A DNA stretch of 64,000 nt from Zymoseptoria tritici IPO323 (lineage: Eukaryota > Ascomycota > Dothideomycetes > Mycosphaerellales > Mycosphaerellaceae), in NCBI RefSeq assembly GCF_000219625.1, contig NC_018201.1:266179-330178 (forward strand). The letters are read 5' to 3'. Under the pieces are notes generated by a model. It did not search any database. It was given only the letters and a program-made list of their open reading frames with translations, and was not told where the DNA came from. This document shows, piece by piece, positions 10,250 to 21,587 of this stretch; positions within the stretch are counted from its first letter, which is position 1, and every line of letters starts with the position of its first letter. The position numbers were made by a program, and so were the translations under genes.

Positions 10250-11568
10250 TTATAGCGGTAGTAGGGAGCGTTAAACTAATAGCCTTCCGGAAAGCGTAGA
10301 ACTAACGATTCGGAAGTAGCTTAGTAAGACTATCCGCGATTATTTTGTCGGTCTTAACCTAGCGTAGTTCGATGTCCCCTTCTTAAACTCGCTCGCGAAT
10401 AAAATATACGTTAATACTAAAGTGCTTAGATCGCGAGTAGAACGCTAGGTTCTTCGCGAGAGCTATAGCGCCTTAGTTGTCGTAGTATATAATAGTCGCC
10501 TATAGACCTTTCTCGGAGTCGGGGAGTATTTAATCGAGAAGAGACTTTAGCTAGATAGCTTCCTTAGCGGCTTACGTTTCGCCTATATATTCCGCTTTAA
10601 CCGTTAATAGCGCTACTCTCGTCTATCGCTTTAACGACTAACTAATAGCTCCGCTACCTAGGCTAAATACCTAGCCGGACGTAGAGCGGCGTATCTCGAT
10701 ATCGCTAGCCTAGTCGGCGTCTATATAGCCGCTAAGTAGTTGTAGATCTCTATAGTATACTAGTTTAAATTAAATAGTATAACGTAGGTAAGCTATAATT
10801 CTTTCGACTAGTTTCTAGTATTCTTCGGTAGGATTAGCGTAGAACCGACTAACTATAGATATAGAGTATGCGATGTCTAGTCGAGCGCCGAGCATAGCGT
10901 ATATTAGTAAGCCTACAGCTAACTAATATTTAGCTCGAAGTTTATCCGGGGTAATATAGCCTTCTTCCGTAGGTTAGATCTTTGCGGAAGAGTCTATTAG
11001 AGTCGTTCTAACCTTTTGTTCCTACATGTTATATTGTCGGAGGAACTTCTTAATATAGGCCTATTAGCCGAGGAATATCTTTCGGTTAACGCGGTCTCTA
11101 CGTACTATTATACCGAGATAGTAGGTACATAGTCCGAGATCTATTATTTCGAATCTTTTCGCTAGTTAGCTTTTAATTTCGCTAACTTCCTTCTTCCGTA
11201 GTCCGACGATAAGTAGGTCGTCTATATATACGGCGATAAACGTATTCCCTCGGATAAAGACGCTAGCGTCGGCGTCTAGCGGCTTAAACCCGATTTCCGC
11301 GAGGTAAGAGGTTAAAGTTTTATACTAGGTACGAGGTAACTACTTTAATCCGTAGAGGGATTTTTTAAGAAGGTAGACATTATTCCCTAGCTCCTTAAAT
11401 TCGTAGGGTTGTTTAACGTAGACGGTTTCCTTAATAAGGCCGTAAAGGAAAGCGGTTTTAACGTCTATTTGTTCGATCTCGTAGTCTAGTACTATAGCGA
11501 TTACGAAAATAGCCTTATAGCTTATTAGTTTAACGACGGATGCGAAGGTCTCGGTATAGTCTAAGCCC
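10250..11568 (-). pseudogene. copia reverse transcriptase and RNase H, main segment
   Basis: Minus-strand pol segment that made the copia reverse transcriptase, which copies element RNA into DNA inside virus-like particles. Visible are the LYGLK motif near 11345, the catalytic YIDDLLIVG motif at 11203-11229, a linker, then RNase H with DADWASDIEIRRSTSGY near 10680-10730 and SKHF near 10420, ending with DSLTKLLPNR near 10290-10330. Many codons are TAG where Trp or Gln is expected. The upstream part of the domain continues at 12398-13131 beyond the second short retroelement. Confidence 0.88.
11555..11568. repeat. target duplication of short retroelement copy 2
   Basis: TATAGTCTAAGCCC, repeated at 12384-12397. 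It sets the element start at 11569, the same element base as in copy 1. Confidence 0.9.
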
Positions 11569-11642
11569 GGCCGGCGACGAGGAACACCTGTACGCGGTGC
11601 CGGCTACGAACCTGCGATACTATCGCAGAGCTAAGTTTCCTC
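11569..11642 (+). ncRNA. HDV-like self-cleaving ribozyme, copy 2
   Basis: Identical over 74 nt to 8496-8569. P1 is 11569-11575 with 11599-11605, the predicted catalytic cytosine is C11631, and the predicted cleavage is just 5' of G11569, again exactly at the target-duplication junction. Confidence 0.88.
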
Positions 11643-12383
11643 CGGAGGATTGGAGAGGCCGTCGATCCCTCTTCCCTTACAACAACAACACGACCTAGAG
11701 GCACGCCTCCCCTCGAAAATACAAGCTATAACAGAACGCTAGTACGATTCGAACGAATAGCTCTCTACGCTACGAACGAGAAGAAGAAGAAGAAGAAGAG
11801 GCAGTCTACTCTATCCTATACGCGCATCTCCTCGAAATCCGAACCGAACCGCACCTCTTTCCCTCTAGAGATTCGGGTCCTCTACGGATAAGTGCACTTT
11901 AAAGAGCTAGAACAACGGTGGAATCCACAACTCTACGATTAACCTGCGTTGTCGTAGATAGAACTGCTACTACGATACTACAAAGGCGTATTAAGGACAA
12001 GAGAAGATAGCGAGTTAGATAGCTGCTTGCGCATCTGCGTCGCTCCTGCACTGCTTTTGTAATGCAATGCATTTCCTCTCTCTTTCGAATTCGCAGCGTA
12101 CGTGCAAAGCGGAAGGATCCGCTAAAAATTCTGCAAAAGCTTAGCGCGAAAACTCTGCAGCTCCGGCTGTAGCAACACTCTTTTAGATTTCCTTTGTCTT
12201 GCGTTTGTTTTAAAGTCCTTTAGCACTGCCTTAGGCACGGGGTTTCCCCTAAGGTTAAAGAATACCGAAGAATCTAATTGTAAATAGATCTACCGCCTTG
12301 CCTCTAGGGCAAGGCCGTCCTACATAGTCTTGGACTCCGAAAGGACGTAAATGGAACAAACAAACAAACAAACAAACAAACAA
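11569..12383 (+). mobile_element. short non-autonomous non-LTR retroelement, copy 2, ribozyme-headed
   Basis: An 815-bp second copy inserted in the copia reverse transcriptase region with its own 14-bp duplication, hence an independent transposition. Sequence order is as in copy 1: ribozyme head, unrecognised body with (GAA)n, LINE-like 3' stem-loops (12296-12302 with 12308-12314), (AAAC)n tail. Differences from copy 1 are a few transitions. Both copies share orientation relative to copia, opposite to copia transcription. Confidence 0.88.
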
Positions 12384-12397
12384 TATAGTCTAAGCCC

Positions 12398-13131
12398 TCT
12401 TCCTATCGGTATCCTTTTACTACCTATCTCGCCTTATATTTAAGGATCTCGCCGTTTAGCCCTCGCTTAAGTTTAAACACCTATCTCCCTAGTAGGATAT
12501 TCGCTTTTAAAGAGATCTATAAGCGCTTCTTAAGTCGCTACGTTTTGTTCTTCCGAAGTAACTTTACTTCCTCGCTTATTACGTCCTTCTACTTAGTCTA
12601 GACGGTAGTGCCTTTAGCGTCCTATACCGTACGTAGCTCGTATAGTTCGAAAGCGGCTACGGTAGTCGCGAGGAAAGCGTACATTATTGTTTGTTATAAT
12701 ACTAGGTATCAGTCGAGCGTCTTAGTAAGAGGGTTCGTATACGCGTAGAGGAGTACGTATTTACTTTTAGGGAAGAGGGAGTTCTTCTTACGAACTCGTT
12801 TAAGTCTATCCGGTATAGTGTCCTATATTATCTCTACGGGAGGAGGAGGTATTAGTTCTAGTAGCTCTAGTAATGCCGGCGTTAGTTCTCGAGATAGGGT
12901 GTGCGACAATAGCGTTAGCGACTCGGGTAGAGTAGTAAGTTCCGAGTCGGTGCTTTTAGTATCTGTCGATTCGTTATCTGTTTTCTCGCCCCCTAGAGCG
13001 GCAGATAATAAAATCGGCCCTAAACTTGTAGCCGGACTAAGGAGTCTAATAGAGCGTCGCTTTCGTACGCGTTTTAATAGTAGAGCGTCGTCTTCGGAGT
13101 TAGAGCGTTCGACTCGAAGGTATTTCCGATG
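12398..13131 (-). pseudogene. copia pol, integrase-RT linker and RT N-terminus
   Basis: Minus-strand copia pol between gypsy A and the second short retroelement. It carries the region after the integrase core and the start of the reverse transcriptase (the YKARQVVKGYRQEEGLDY-type block near 12380-12450, where copia RTs have KARLVARG). Ser/Thr-rich linker around 12830-13000. Open frames seen on both strands here are products of this linker and its shadow. RIP stops are frequent. The last five bases, CGATG at 13127-13131, are the gypsy A target duplication. Confidence 0.8.
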
Positions 13132-13346
13132 TGTAAAAGGTGCAGTTAAGAATAGAGTAGCAGTATAAATCACTTCAGAACAGACTCGATTCGATACTCT
13201 CTCGGAAGGAGGAGATTCTACGTATCCTTATACTACGGGCGCAATCTGGCTCGAACGAGCTTAAAAGGCCCTAGTAGGGGTGCATATGCTGCTAAGGCAG
13301 GGGATCAGATGCCGATTATCGGTATTCGGCGGAGGCAGATGTAACA
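13132..13346 (-). repeat. gypsy A 3' LTR
   Basis: 215 bp, TGTAAAAGG...GTAACA. Differs from 19844-20058 at a few positions, nearly all transitions. Confidence 0.93.
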
Positions 13347-13362
13347 TAGCCCCCCTCCTTAC
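13347..13362 (-). promoter_or_regulatory. gypsy A polypurine tract
   Basis: On the minus strand this reads TAAGGAGGGGGGCTA up to the 3' LTR. The same tract is found beside the gypsy B 3' LTR at 28467-28482. Confidence 0.7.
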
Positions 13363-13546
13363 GCAGAGCGTCGCGCTCTAAACAGTTTCACCTCGAGTGA
13401 ATTCTTTTTGGTGTTTGCTAAGTTTGATAGCCTAAGGCCTTAATTAGGGTCTACTGCGGCTCCAAAACCTAGGCTCGGATCCCTCGAGTTCTTCTCTTCT
13501 TCAACAACCTTGTGCAGACTTAGTAAGTGTAACTCAATCCCATCCG

Positions 13547-14580
13547 ATGGCTAAACAGGTCCAAAAGTGCCCCCCTAAGGGGCATTTGTAGCCTGTATAG
13601 TGCTAACGTAGCGTTTAGTTCCCTCCTAGCCCTATTTTCCACCGGACGACCTCGAATTTCGTCGAAAAACCGCCATTCTTACCAAACGACCCCATCCGCG
13701 ACCGAACGAGCCTATTATAACGCAACCCGCCTCCATCGCGACCTAACGCAAGCAATTCGCCGCTAACGGCATCTTTAAGGGCAATCCGTACGTTAACTGC
13801 CTTAATAAGCCCTCAAACAAGGCCGATTTGGCCTAGTTCTGCCTCTTTGCGCGCGAATCGCCGGACAAGTAGGCAAATAATAATAAGGACGAATATTACC
13901 TAAAGTGTCACAATTGCTCTAACCGCGATTGTTTCCAGGTATGTACACATAGGGTCAAAGGGGGGCTTTCGGGGGCTAATGTGGTCAAAAGATGCCGGAA
14001 CTGGTTAAAGGCGACATCGCGAGGGCTAATAAGCTCCGCAGGGCCGCTATTGCCGCCGATAGTACCGGAGCGATAGCTACGGCGGCTTGTTCGGCCTACA
14101 AGGCGGTCTACGTGCGCATTAAGGGGTATATATAGTTAGTTCAGGTCTGTTTGGCTCCGTTAACCCCCTTTTAGGCGCTTCAACTCCTTCACCGGTATTA
14201 ACGGCCTCTATCTGCACTAAGGCAAGGCCGAATTCGACCAGACGGGACCGCTTATGCTTAGAAAGCGCGAGAAGTTGCTCGCTAAGGAGGCTGTAAAGCG
14301 AAAGAGGGAGCTTGTAAGTATTTAGGTCCCTTCTTGCCCAAAAGTGCCCTACTAACCCTAACAGGGTGAAGACGTGCCTAACACCCCCCGCAAGCGACTT
14401 ATTCTAGCCTAAGGATCCACCGAGGACCGCCTAAGGCGTCGCGTTCGGGCCCTTTCGGCCGCTCTAGACACCGTCTACACCCGTGCGGGCGCCAAGAAGG
14501 GCTCGAAGGCCTCCGTTGTAGAGGGAGTGCTCCGTCCGACCGAGTACGACCTCTCTAGGGACCTTAAGCCTAAGGAATAA
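13547..14580 (+). pseudogene. antisense spliced gene of gypsy A, Cys-rich product, unknown function
   Basis: A gene opposite to gag-pol, tail to tail with pol. Exon ending at 13938 (Q codon), intron 13939-13991 (GTATGT, GGCTAAT branch-like, AAAAG), exon 13992-14125, intron 14126-14174 (GTATAT here, GTATGT in copy B; GTTAAC, TTTTAG), exon 14175-14313, intron 14314-14364 (GTAAGT, ACTAACCCTAACAG), exon 14365-14580 ending in a stop. Phases 0, 2 and 0 join into one frame. The first large exon (from about 13619) has a CxNC...C...CHNCSNRDC pattern, a possible zinc-binding domain. The later exons are Lys/Arg-rich, ending DLSRDLKPKE. A candidate start ATG at 13547 would need a further intron to about 13618, which is unsure. 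Four TAG and two TAA codons look like RIP of Gln/Trp codons. No family is recognised. Confidence 0.75.
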
Positions 14581-14879
14581 GCATGTAAGCGCTTTTTCGT
14601 GTTTCTTTTATCTCTTTTGGCCTCTTTTGGGCTCGTTTTAGGACTGATAGGCGCGGTAACGCCTAGGTTGTTTCTTTTTGCTGCGACTTGGCGACTTATG
14701 GATCAGATGGAATCAAAATGACTTCACTGTGCTCGATTGTCTCTCGTTGTGTGATAATGTCGTCCTTAGGGGCCCGTTTGGCCCCTAATTTCCCCCCCCA
14801 GGATTTCATTAGATTGAAATTCTTCTAAGGTAGAGAAAATTTTTAGGTAACTGGGAACCGGACTAAGGAGTTAGTATGG

Positions 14880-17800
14880 TGTTAACTAGTGTCTTTTGGG
14901 CCTTAATAGTAACTAATAACGCGTTTGTATATCTATCGTACTGGTCTACCGCCCTTAGTACCTCCCGTGCTTCTATTAAATGCTCTTATCGTAGTAGGGC
15001 TAATATGAGTCGCAGGTTCCTAAGTGTTTTCAGACGCGGGCCAGCCCTTCTACGCGATCCTGTACATCCATCTGCTGTGTTGTTTCTCACGCTTTAGGAT
15101 CTTGTCTACTACGTAAACGTCGGGTTCCTCTAATCGGATCTCCTTTAGGCTATTCTAGGCCCGTTTAGTAATTTTGGCAGGTTTTTCCTCCTCTAGCAGG
15201 GAGATGTGGAACGTAGGATGGATGTTTATCGTTTCCGGCAGTTCTAGCGTGTACGCGACGTCGTTCACGACTCGCTTAATCCTATATAGGCCGACATACT
15301 TGTGATCGAGCTTTTCCGACGGCCGGATAGACTTTAAATATCGAGTAGAGAGGTACATACGGTCGCTAACCTTATATGTTTTCGTAGTTTTGCGAGCATT
15401 GTAGTATCGTGCGTGTCTCTCCTGTGACGCAGCTAGTCTTTTATGTAGCGTTTTCTGCAGGCTGATTACTCTGTGCGCTATTTCCGCCGCACTAGGAGCT
15501 TTGCCCTCCAATTAGGGCAGGTCGGGCCATCTGGCGGCAATTAGATCGCGAACGTTACATGCTTGGAATAGTGTTACCCCTGTTGTCGCATAGACGCTAT
15601 CGTTGTAAGAGAATTCGGCTACCGACAGCATCTGTGCCTAGTCGTCCTGTTCGTAGTTGCAGTACACTCGTAGGTATTGCTCTAGCGTTTGGTTCTAACG
15701 TTCCGTCTAACTGTCCGTTTAGGGGTAATATGCGGTACTTAGGCCCCTTCGGACCCTAAGGTAGTAGCAAAGCGTGCTCCAGAACTTGGATGTAAGGATT
15801 AGTCCTCTGTCGGACGTAATTAACTTAGGAGTTCCGTAAAGGCAGAAGATTTCTCTTAGGAAGACCTCCGCGAGGGTTTCGGCGTTAATGTCCTTCCGTA
15901 CGGGAATGTAGTAGGCCATTTTGGACTACCTGTCTATTACGACGAGGATTAAGTCGTATGTGTGCCCTATAAACGTACTTAGGGGCAGATCGGTAATGAA
16001 ATCCAATGTTAGGTCCTCCTAGGGCCCGTTTGGTAGAGCTTCCGTATAGAGTTCTCTATATAGGCTATGTCGCCGTAGCTTCGCCCTGTCGCATGTCTAG
16101 CAGCTGTTTACGTAGTCCTTAACGTATTTTCTTATGTCTGGCCAGTAGAACGACTGTTGCAACAGCTCTAGGGTCCGTTCAAAACCAAAGTAGCCGGCCA
16201 GGGGATCGTTATGGCACTGGCGGAGAGCTGCTAGGCGTACTGGGCCCGCCGGTACGTACAGTTTCCGTTCGTAGAAGAGGAATTCGCCCTGTATAGCCTA
16301 CCTTTAGGTCTATTCCGGCGGATCCGGGTTATTCATAGCCAGTTCGACTGTCGATGCTATAGGGTCATGTTTCAGGCTTTCGCGTATTGTATTAATTAGC
16401 GGGGAGTCTAATGATTCTTCTATTAGAGTGCTCGCTATTATGTACGTTTTGCTATAGTAGGTCCTGGCGAGCTGCAGATGGTAGGTTATAACTGCCATCA
16501 TAGACCGAATAGGGCTAGATTCGGCCGTTATTCCCTCGGACAGACCTAGTTAGTGCCGAAGGGTGTCTAGTGCAGGAGCACTATCGCTTTCGTTAATCCA
16601 CCGTCCCGAGTGGTCCCTGTCTTCTAAGTCTAGGCGTCTGCTTACTCCGTCCGCGGCAGCATTAAGCGACCCCGGGTTGTACGTTGTGCGGAAGTCGACG
16701 TTTAATAGCTACTCTGCCCATCTTGCCTATCTTCGGCTTAGTTGCTTAGTTGTTATAAACCATTTTAGGTTGTAGTGGTCTGTTAAGACCTTAATTTGGT
16801 GCGAAGCGCCCTTAATGTAGTGTCTCTAGTGCTTAAAGGCCTCGACTATAGCGAGAAGCTCTTAATCGTGTGTGTTATAGTTCCTTTCTGCCGCGTTCAT
16901 CTTGCTAGAGAAGAAGGCTACTAGGTGCTAGTGCATTTTGCCCTCCGTTTTATACGGTTAGGATAGTACTGCCCCGACGGCGAACCCGGAGGCATCTGTT
17001 GCGACGCGGATAGGCAGTTTTAGGTCGAAATGCCGCAAGATAGGCGCTTTAATAAACCTGGTCTTTAACTACTAGAATGCTTGTACTACGTTAGGTAGGA
17101 GTTCGAGGGGAACTAATTCCTCCTTTCTCTGTCGGTGTCCTCCTTTAGCACTATTTGGGCCTCTTTCTATTAAGCGGTTTAGTAGGCTAGCTATGCGGGA
17201 GAATCCCTTAATAAACTGGCGGTAGTAGTTCGCAAATCCGATAAAGATGCGAATGTCCCTAACTAAGGCCGGAAGGGGCTAGTTAGCAATAGCTTAGATC
17301 CTTTCTGCCTCCATTTCGACCCCTTTTAGGGTTACTACGAACCTAAGGTAGCCGACTTGCCGCTTAAAGAACTCGCACTTTAACAGTTTGGCAAAGAGTC
17401 GGTGTCTTCTAAGTCTCTCGAGGACTATCCTAACGTGTTTCTTGTAGCTTTCGGCGTCTTGTAAGTATATCAAGATATCGTCGAGGTATACTACAACACA
17501 GTGGTCTAGCAGGCCCCGGAGGGCGTGGTTTATGTATCCTTAGAACACTGCTAGGGCGTTAGTCAGCCCAAACGGGACTATAGTGTACTTAAAGTGGCTA
17601 TACCTCGTCTGAAAGGCAGTTTTCCACTAGTTACTCTCCTTAATTCGGATGCGATAGTACGCGTCTTGTATATCTAGCTTTGTAAAGAACTTTGCCGGCG
17701 CCAACTGGTCCAGAGATTCCTAGATAAGGGGCAGGGCGTGTCTATTCTTAATAGTGACGGCATTAAGGGCCCTGTAGTCGACGCACAGACGTAGGCTACT

Positions 17801-19801
17801 GTCCTTTTTCTTTACAAAGAGGATGCCTACCCCCGCTAGGGAAGTTAAGGGGCGGATCTACCCCTTCTCTAGGCTGTCGGCAAGGTAGTTGCGCAGAGTC
17901 TCTAGTTCTGTTATAGAGAGGTTGTACAATAGGCCGTACAGGGCCTCCTTGCCTTCTTCGAGGTCGATACTAAGCTCATTCGGCCCCGTCTCGGGGAGAA
18001 GGGACTCGTTTCCTTCTGCGAAAACGTCCGCGAAATCCGAGAATTCGCTTGGAAGTTCCAGTTCTTTTGGCGCGTTGTCTATGCGTTAAGCGGCAAGGGC
18101 CTAAACGCGCCCCGAAGGGATGCCGGAGGCGTCCTTCTAGAACTCTTTAGGTAAGACGAGCCTAACCGGCCTCTATTGTCTGCCTTTCGTCCCCTTCTAG
18201 GTAACGCTTTTGCGGATAAAGTTCACCCTCGGGTTCTATCGTTCCAGCTAGGGCATGCCGAGGACTAGTTGGAACCCGTAGATTCTTCCGACTACGAAGG
18301 TTTCTACACATCCTCTTGTGTGTCCTTAAGTGTCCGTTACTTTGAACAGGACGCGGCATTCTCCCTAAACAGCTATCCTCTAGCTGTTTAGTGCTATGTA
18401 TTAGGCCGTTTGCCCTAACTCGGGGCTCAGGCCTAGCTCTTTAGCTACTATGTTGTCTATAAAGTTGCTTTGCGCTCCGCAATCGAGCAGTGCTCGGAGT
18501 GTCTTAGTCCTATTAGGACCCTGCATCTCTACTTTAAGGCGTATTAGCCCTTCCCCTGTAGTTCGGGGAATTCCTCCTAGCTCGGCAGCCTTTCTTTAGG
18601 CCTCTAAGTACTAGACTTGACCCGCAGCGATCAGAGGAGATCTACTGCGGGCTCTCCCTTTTCCCGACTGGTCCTTGTTAGGGCATTCCTAGCGCCGGTG
18701 GCCCTCTTTGCCATATGTCTAGTAGGCGGTGGCCGACTTCTCCTTATTAGCCGCCTTTAGGGGGGTTTTGGCCCTTCTCGGCCTACTCGGGGGCTTGTTG
18801 TTTTTGTTTGGGCGCCTTCTGTTAGTTTCGTCGACGGAAGTCTTTGCTAAGTGCTTTTTGTTAAATTCTTGTATCTGTCGGTACGATATGTTGGCTCGTT
18901 CCTCTGCATCTACGAGGGTCGTAAGGGTAACTTGGCCCTGTTCGAGCCTGTTTCTAACTGCCGGGGTAAGAGCTCCCTTAAATTTATAGATTATCTTAGG
19001 AATGTCGGTACAACCGATCTTATCCTACTGTTCTTTTAGGTAGTTTATTAGCCCGGTTAGGGTCCTGTCGCCCTGTTTGGCCTCTTTAATGTTGTCTATG
19101 GCTCTTTAGGTGCGTTCGTCTTTTGTACCTATAGAATCTAGTATTACGAGCTGCATATCGCTCTATGTTAGCCGAACAGGTGCCTTGTCGAGAAGGTGGC
19201 GCTTCTAGTACTGCTTTTAGGGTCTTACTATCTATTCTTTAGCGAATTCTATCTTTTCTTCGTCGGTGGCTATGCTAGCCTGGTTAATTGCTCGGTTAAT
19301 GTCTTCCTGCTACTATTCCTAGTCGGCGCGGTTCTTTCCCTCGAAGATGTAGGGATTCCGGGCCTTTAGGAGCGCGTTCTTAGGGATAGATGGCCGAACT
19401 AGGGCATCGGGTAGGACAGTAGGGATAGATCCGTTCTGTACCTGGGCGATGCGGTCCCTTATGGCCTTGTTGCGTGCCTAGAGAAGGCTAAGCTGGAGGA
19501 GGCGCTCCTGTCTGGCGGTAGCGGCCTCTTCCTTGCGGATTTGTTTATTAATGTCGTCTTCTTCTCCCTTAGGTAGGGTGTCTTCTTCCTATAGAGGGTT
19601 CTCCGGTTCTTCTTCGCCCTCGTTAGCGGCATCCTAGTGCCCGATAGGTTCTTCTAGGTTTTTAGGCCCGCCTTCGGCGTCTTCGTCGTCGCCAACAGCA
19701 GTCTAAGTAGGGGTTTCTATAGTCTCCGGGTCGTTGGCGGGTTCGTTCGCACGGCGACGGGTGCTCTTGCTTCCTAATAGGCCGGGACGAGACGAAGCCA
19801 T
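14880..19801 (-). pseudogene. gypsy A gag-pol polyprotein remnant
   Basis: Reads from ATG at 19801 (protein start MASSRPGLLGSKS). Gag with a CCHC-like knuckle near 18684-18730 (TYGKEGHRR then ECPN), aspartic protease with LLDCGAQSNFI near 18455-18495 (DCG where DSG/DTG is usual), RT with FVKKK, VDYRALN and YLDDILIY (17463-17490), RNase H with TDASGFAVGAVLS near 16990, integrase zinc motif ending CRTCDRAK near 16080-16105 and catalytic ITSDRG near 15810-15830, then a chromodomain near 14990-15150 (YRIA-KGWPASENT-EPATHI, the dashes being stops where Trp is expected). That is a Ty3/gypsy chromovirus order. Dozens of TAG/TAA codons kill it. Confidence 0.9.
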
Positions 19802-19843
19802 CTCGGAAGTAATTCGTCGTGCTATAGGGTAGATCGAATCGTG

Positions 19844-20058
19844 TGTAAAAGGTGCAGTTAAGAATAGAGTAGCAGTATGAATCACTTTAGAACAGACTCG
19901 TTTCGATACTCTCTCGGAAGGAGGAGATTCTACGTATCCTTATACTACGGGCGCAATCTGGCTCGAACGAGCTCAAAAGGCCCTAGTAGGGGTGCATATG
20001 CTGCTAAGGCAGGGGATCAGATGCCGATTGTCGGTATTCGGCGGAGGCAGATGTGACA
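19844..20058 (-). repeat. gypsy A 5' LTR
   Basis: 215 bp, ends GTGACA and is followed by the CGATG duplication at 20059-20063. Confidence 0.93.
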
Positions 20059-20063
20059 CGATG

Positions 20064-21217
20064 CTCCTTAAAGATAACATTATGGACCTATCTCGGCTCT
20101 TTCTAGCCTAGGCAGATAACTAGGTATTAATAGTTCCCTTTAAAACCGAGAAGTTTTCCTTCCTCTACCCTATCTATATAGCCTACGCGGTTCTTAGGCT
20201 CCTTAGCTAGACAGTAGGCCTTTAATCTAATTTTACGAATGTTTAATAAGTTAGGTTTTTTACCGTAGAACGCCTCGTGCCCCGTAATTACGTGTCTTGA
20301 GTTTAGTAATCTGTTGCGTAAGTAAGCTATTATAGATACTACTATAGGCTACTATTTTAAAGAGAGTTCGCCGGCAATTAGCGTCGGCTCGAGCTTTTTA
20401 AGGATAACTCGATTAACGACTTTAGTAACGCCGTTTAATTAACTTTGTTCGGTAGATATAAATTCTAGTTTAATCCCTTAATTAAAATAGAAGTCCTTAA
20501 AGGCGTTATTAAGGAATTCGCTTTCTTAGTCGAGTCGTATGCGTCTACACTTATAGACAGGCGTTTAATATCGTTTTAAATACTATTATAGGCGGGGAAG
20601 GACGTCGAGAACATACTTATACGGGAAGCAATCTATGTTCGTCGTATAGTTATCGACTAACATAAGCTAAAACCTAGATTTATCGTAGCCGATTGTCTCC
20701 TTTAGGCCGTATTTAGAGTCTATATAGAGGAGTTCGAGCTTCGAGGTTACCGGTTTAATATAACTATAGTATAGTTTAGCGCGAAAACGACCGTATACGT
20801 AGCTTTCGCAAATATATTGCCTAGACGGACTAGAGGCTTCTATTCCGGTAACTATGTCTTTAAGACGATAAATGCTCTACTAGCCGAGGTGTCCTATTCT
20901 CTCGTACTAGAGCTATACCTATTATCCGTCGACTTTATACGCGGCTATATAAAAGTCTACTTTAACTTCTGTCGGCATTATATTAAGGAGGAGTAGGCCG
21001 TCTTAAAAGCGCGTAACAAAGGCGCGATTGCCTTTAATAAGTAAGAGACTAGTTAGTAGAGCAGAAATGTTGTCGAAGAGAGGCTACATTTGTTCGAGAG
21101 ACAGTAGGTTAACTCTAGCTTATGCCGAGTATTTAACGTTAGTAGTGTTTAGCTAGTAGAGTTTGTTGTCGATCTTCGCGGGTATTCGGATAGTGCTAAT
21201 ATAAGTAGGTGCGATAG
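20064..21217 (-). pseudogene. copia integrase remnant
   Basis: Copia pol segment between gypsy A and gypsy C. On the minus strand it shows the pre-integrase block with ERIGHLG near 20900, then the DDE core: LLYIDSKYG near 20700-20730, RLD-ESEFLNNAF near 20495-20540 (the dash is a stop where Trp is expected), and the Glu-containing block near 20400. The enzyme inserted element cDNA into the chromosome. Stops are TAG/TAA. The terminal GATAG (21213-21217) is the gypsy C duplication. Confidence 0.85.
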
Positions 21218-21464
21218 TGTTACGGATAAACACGCTCGAACTCGCGACCTTCTGGTTGAAGGGGCTCGAACTCGCGACCTTCTGGTTACGTCCGGAATTC
21301 GCGCCGGCGTAGATCTTAGCACGCCGTGCGTATTTCTCAGCACGGCTTGGCGCTCGAAGTCGTCTCGACTTTCTTCGGATAACTTCCTCTTCCTTTAGTT
21401 ACGCTTTATCAACTCAATTTGACCAAAACCATCGTTTATTCCTTGGTGATTATCGATCCTAACA
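21218..21464 (+). repeat. gypsy C 5' LTR
   Basis: 247 bp, TGTTACGG...CCTAACA, identical to 27700-27946 by eye. It contains a tandem duplication of about 28 bp (GCTCGAACTCGCGACCTTCT twice, near 21234 and 21263). Confidence 0.95.
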
Positions 21465-21587
21465 GTATAAAGCGTCACCAATCATCGACAACGCGTTCCA
21501 CCGCCGAAATCGATGAACCACGACCTCCAGTGACCGCGCCGTCCATCGGCAGCCGTTCCGGCACCAACCTAAACCTTCCCTCACACC

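Larger units (their letters stand above)
8042..10250 (-). other. copia 3' region downstream of RNase H, function unknown
   Basis: After removal of the short retroelement at 8496-9306, about 1.3 kb of copia DNA lies between the end of RNase H (near 10250) and the 3' LTR. That is long for a copia 3' UTR. All frames are peppered with TAG/TAA. One minus-strand reading near 8050-8490 has a normal hydrophilic composition with about one stop per 17 codons, so an extra sense ORF is possible, but RIP damage prevents a decision. Confidence 0.4.
13132..20058 (-). mobile_element. Ty3/gypsy chromovirus A with antisense extra gene
   Basis: A 6,927-bp element with 215-bp LTRs (13132-13346, 19844-20058) and a perfect 5-bp duplication CGATG (13127-13131, 20059-20063). 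Minus-strand order: 5' LTR, gag with zinc knuckle, protease, RT, RNase H, integrase, chromodomain, then an intron-containing gene on the plus strand, polypurine tract and 3' LTR. It is a close copy of gypsy B. The two differ mainly by C/T and G/A at CpA/TpG. RIP stops break gag-pol in many places. No TGG-initial primer site follows the 5' LTR, so the minus-strand primer is unclear. Confidence 0.95.

Noticed and set aside
12818..13173. Overlapping 116-codon ORFs on both strands
   Set aside because: They cover the low-complexity copia pol linker and the edge of the gypsy A LTR. They are the linker and its shadow.
19819..19843. tRNA-derived primer site for gypsy A next to its 5' LTR
   Set aside because: The adjoining sequence does not start with TGG or match a tRNA 3' end. 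Self-priming or another mode is possible, so no site was annotated.
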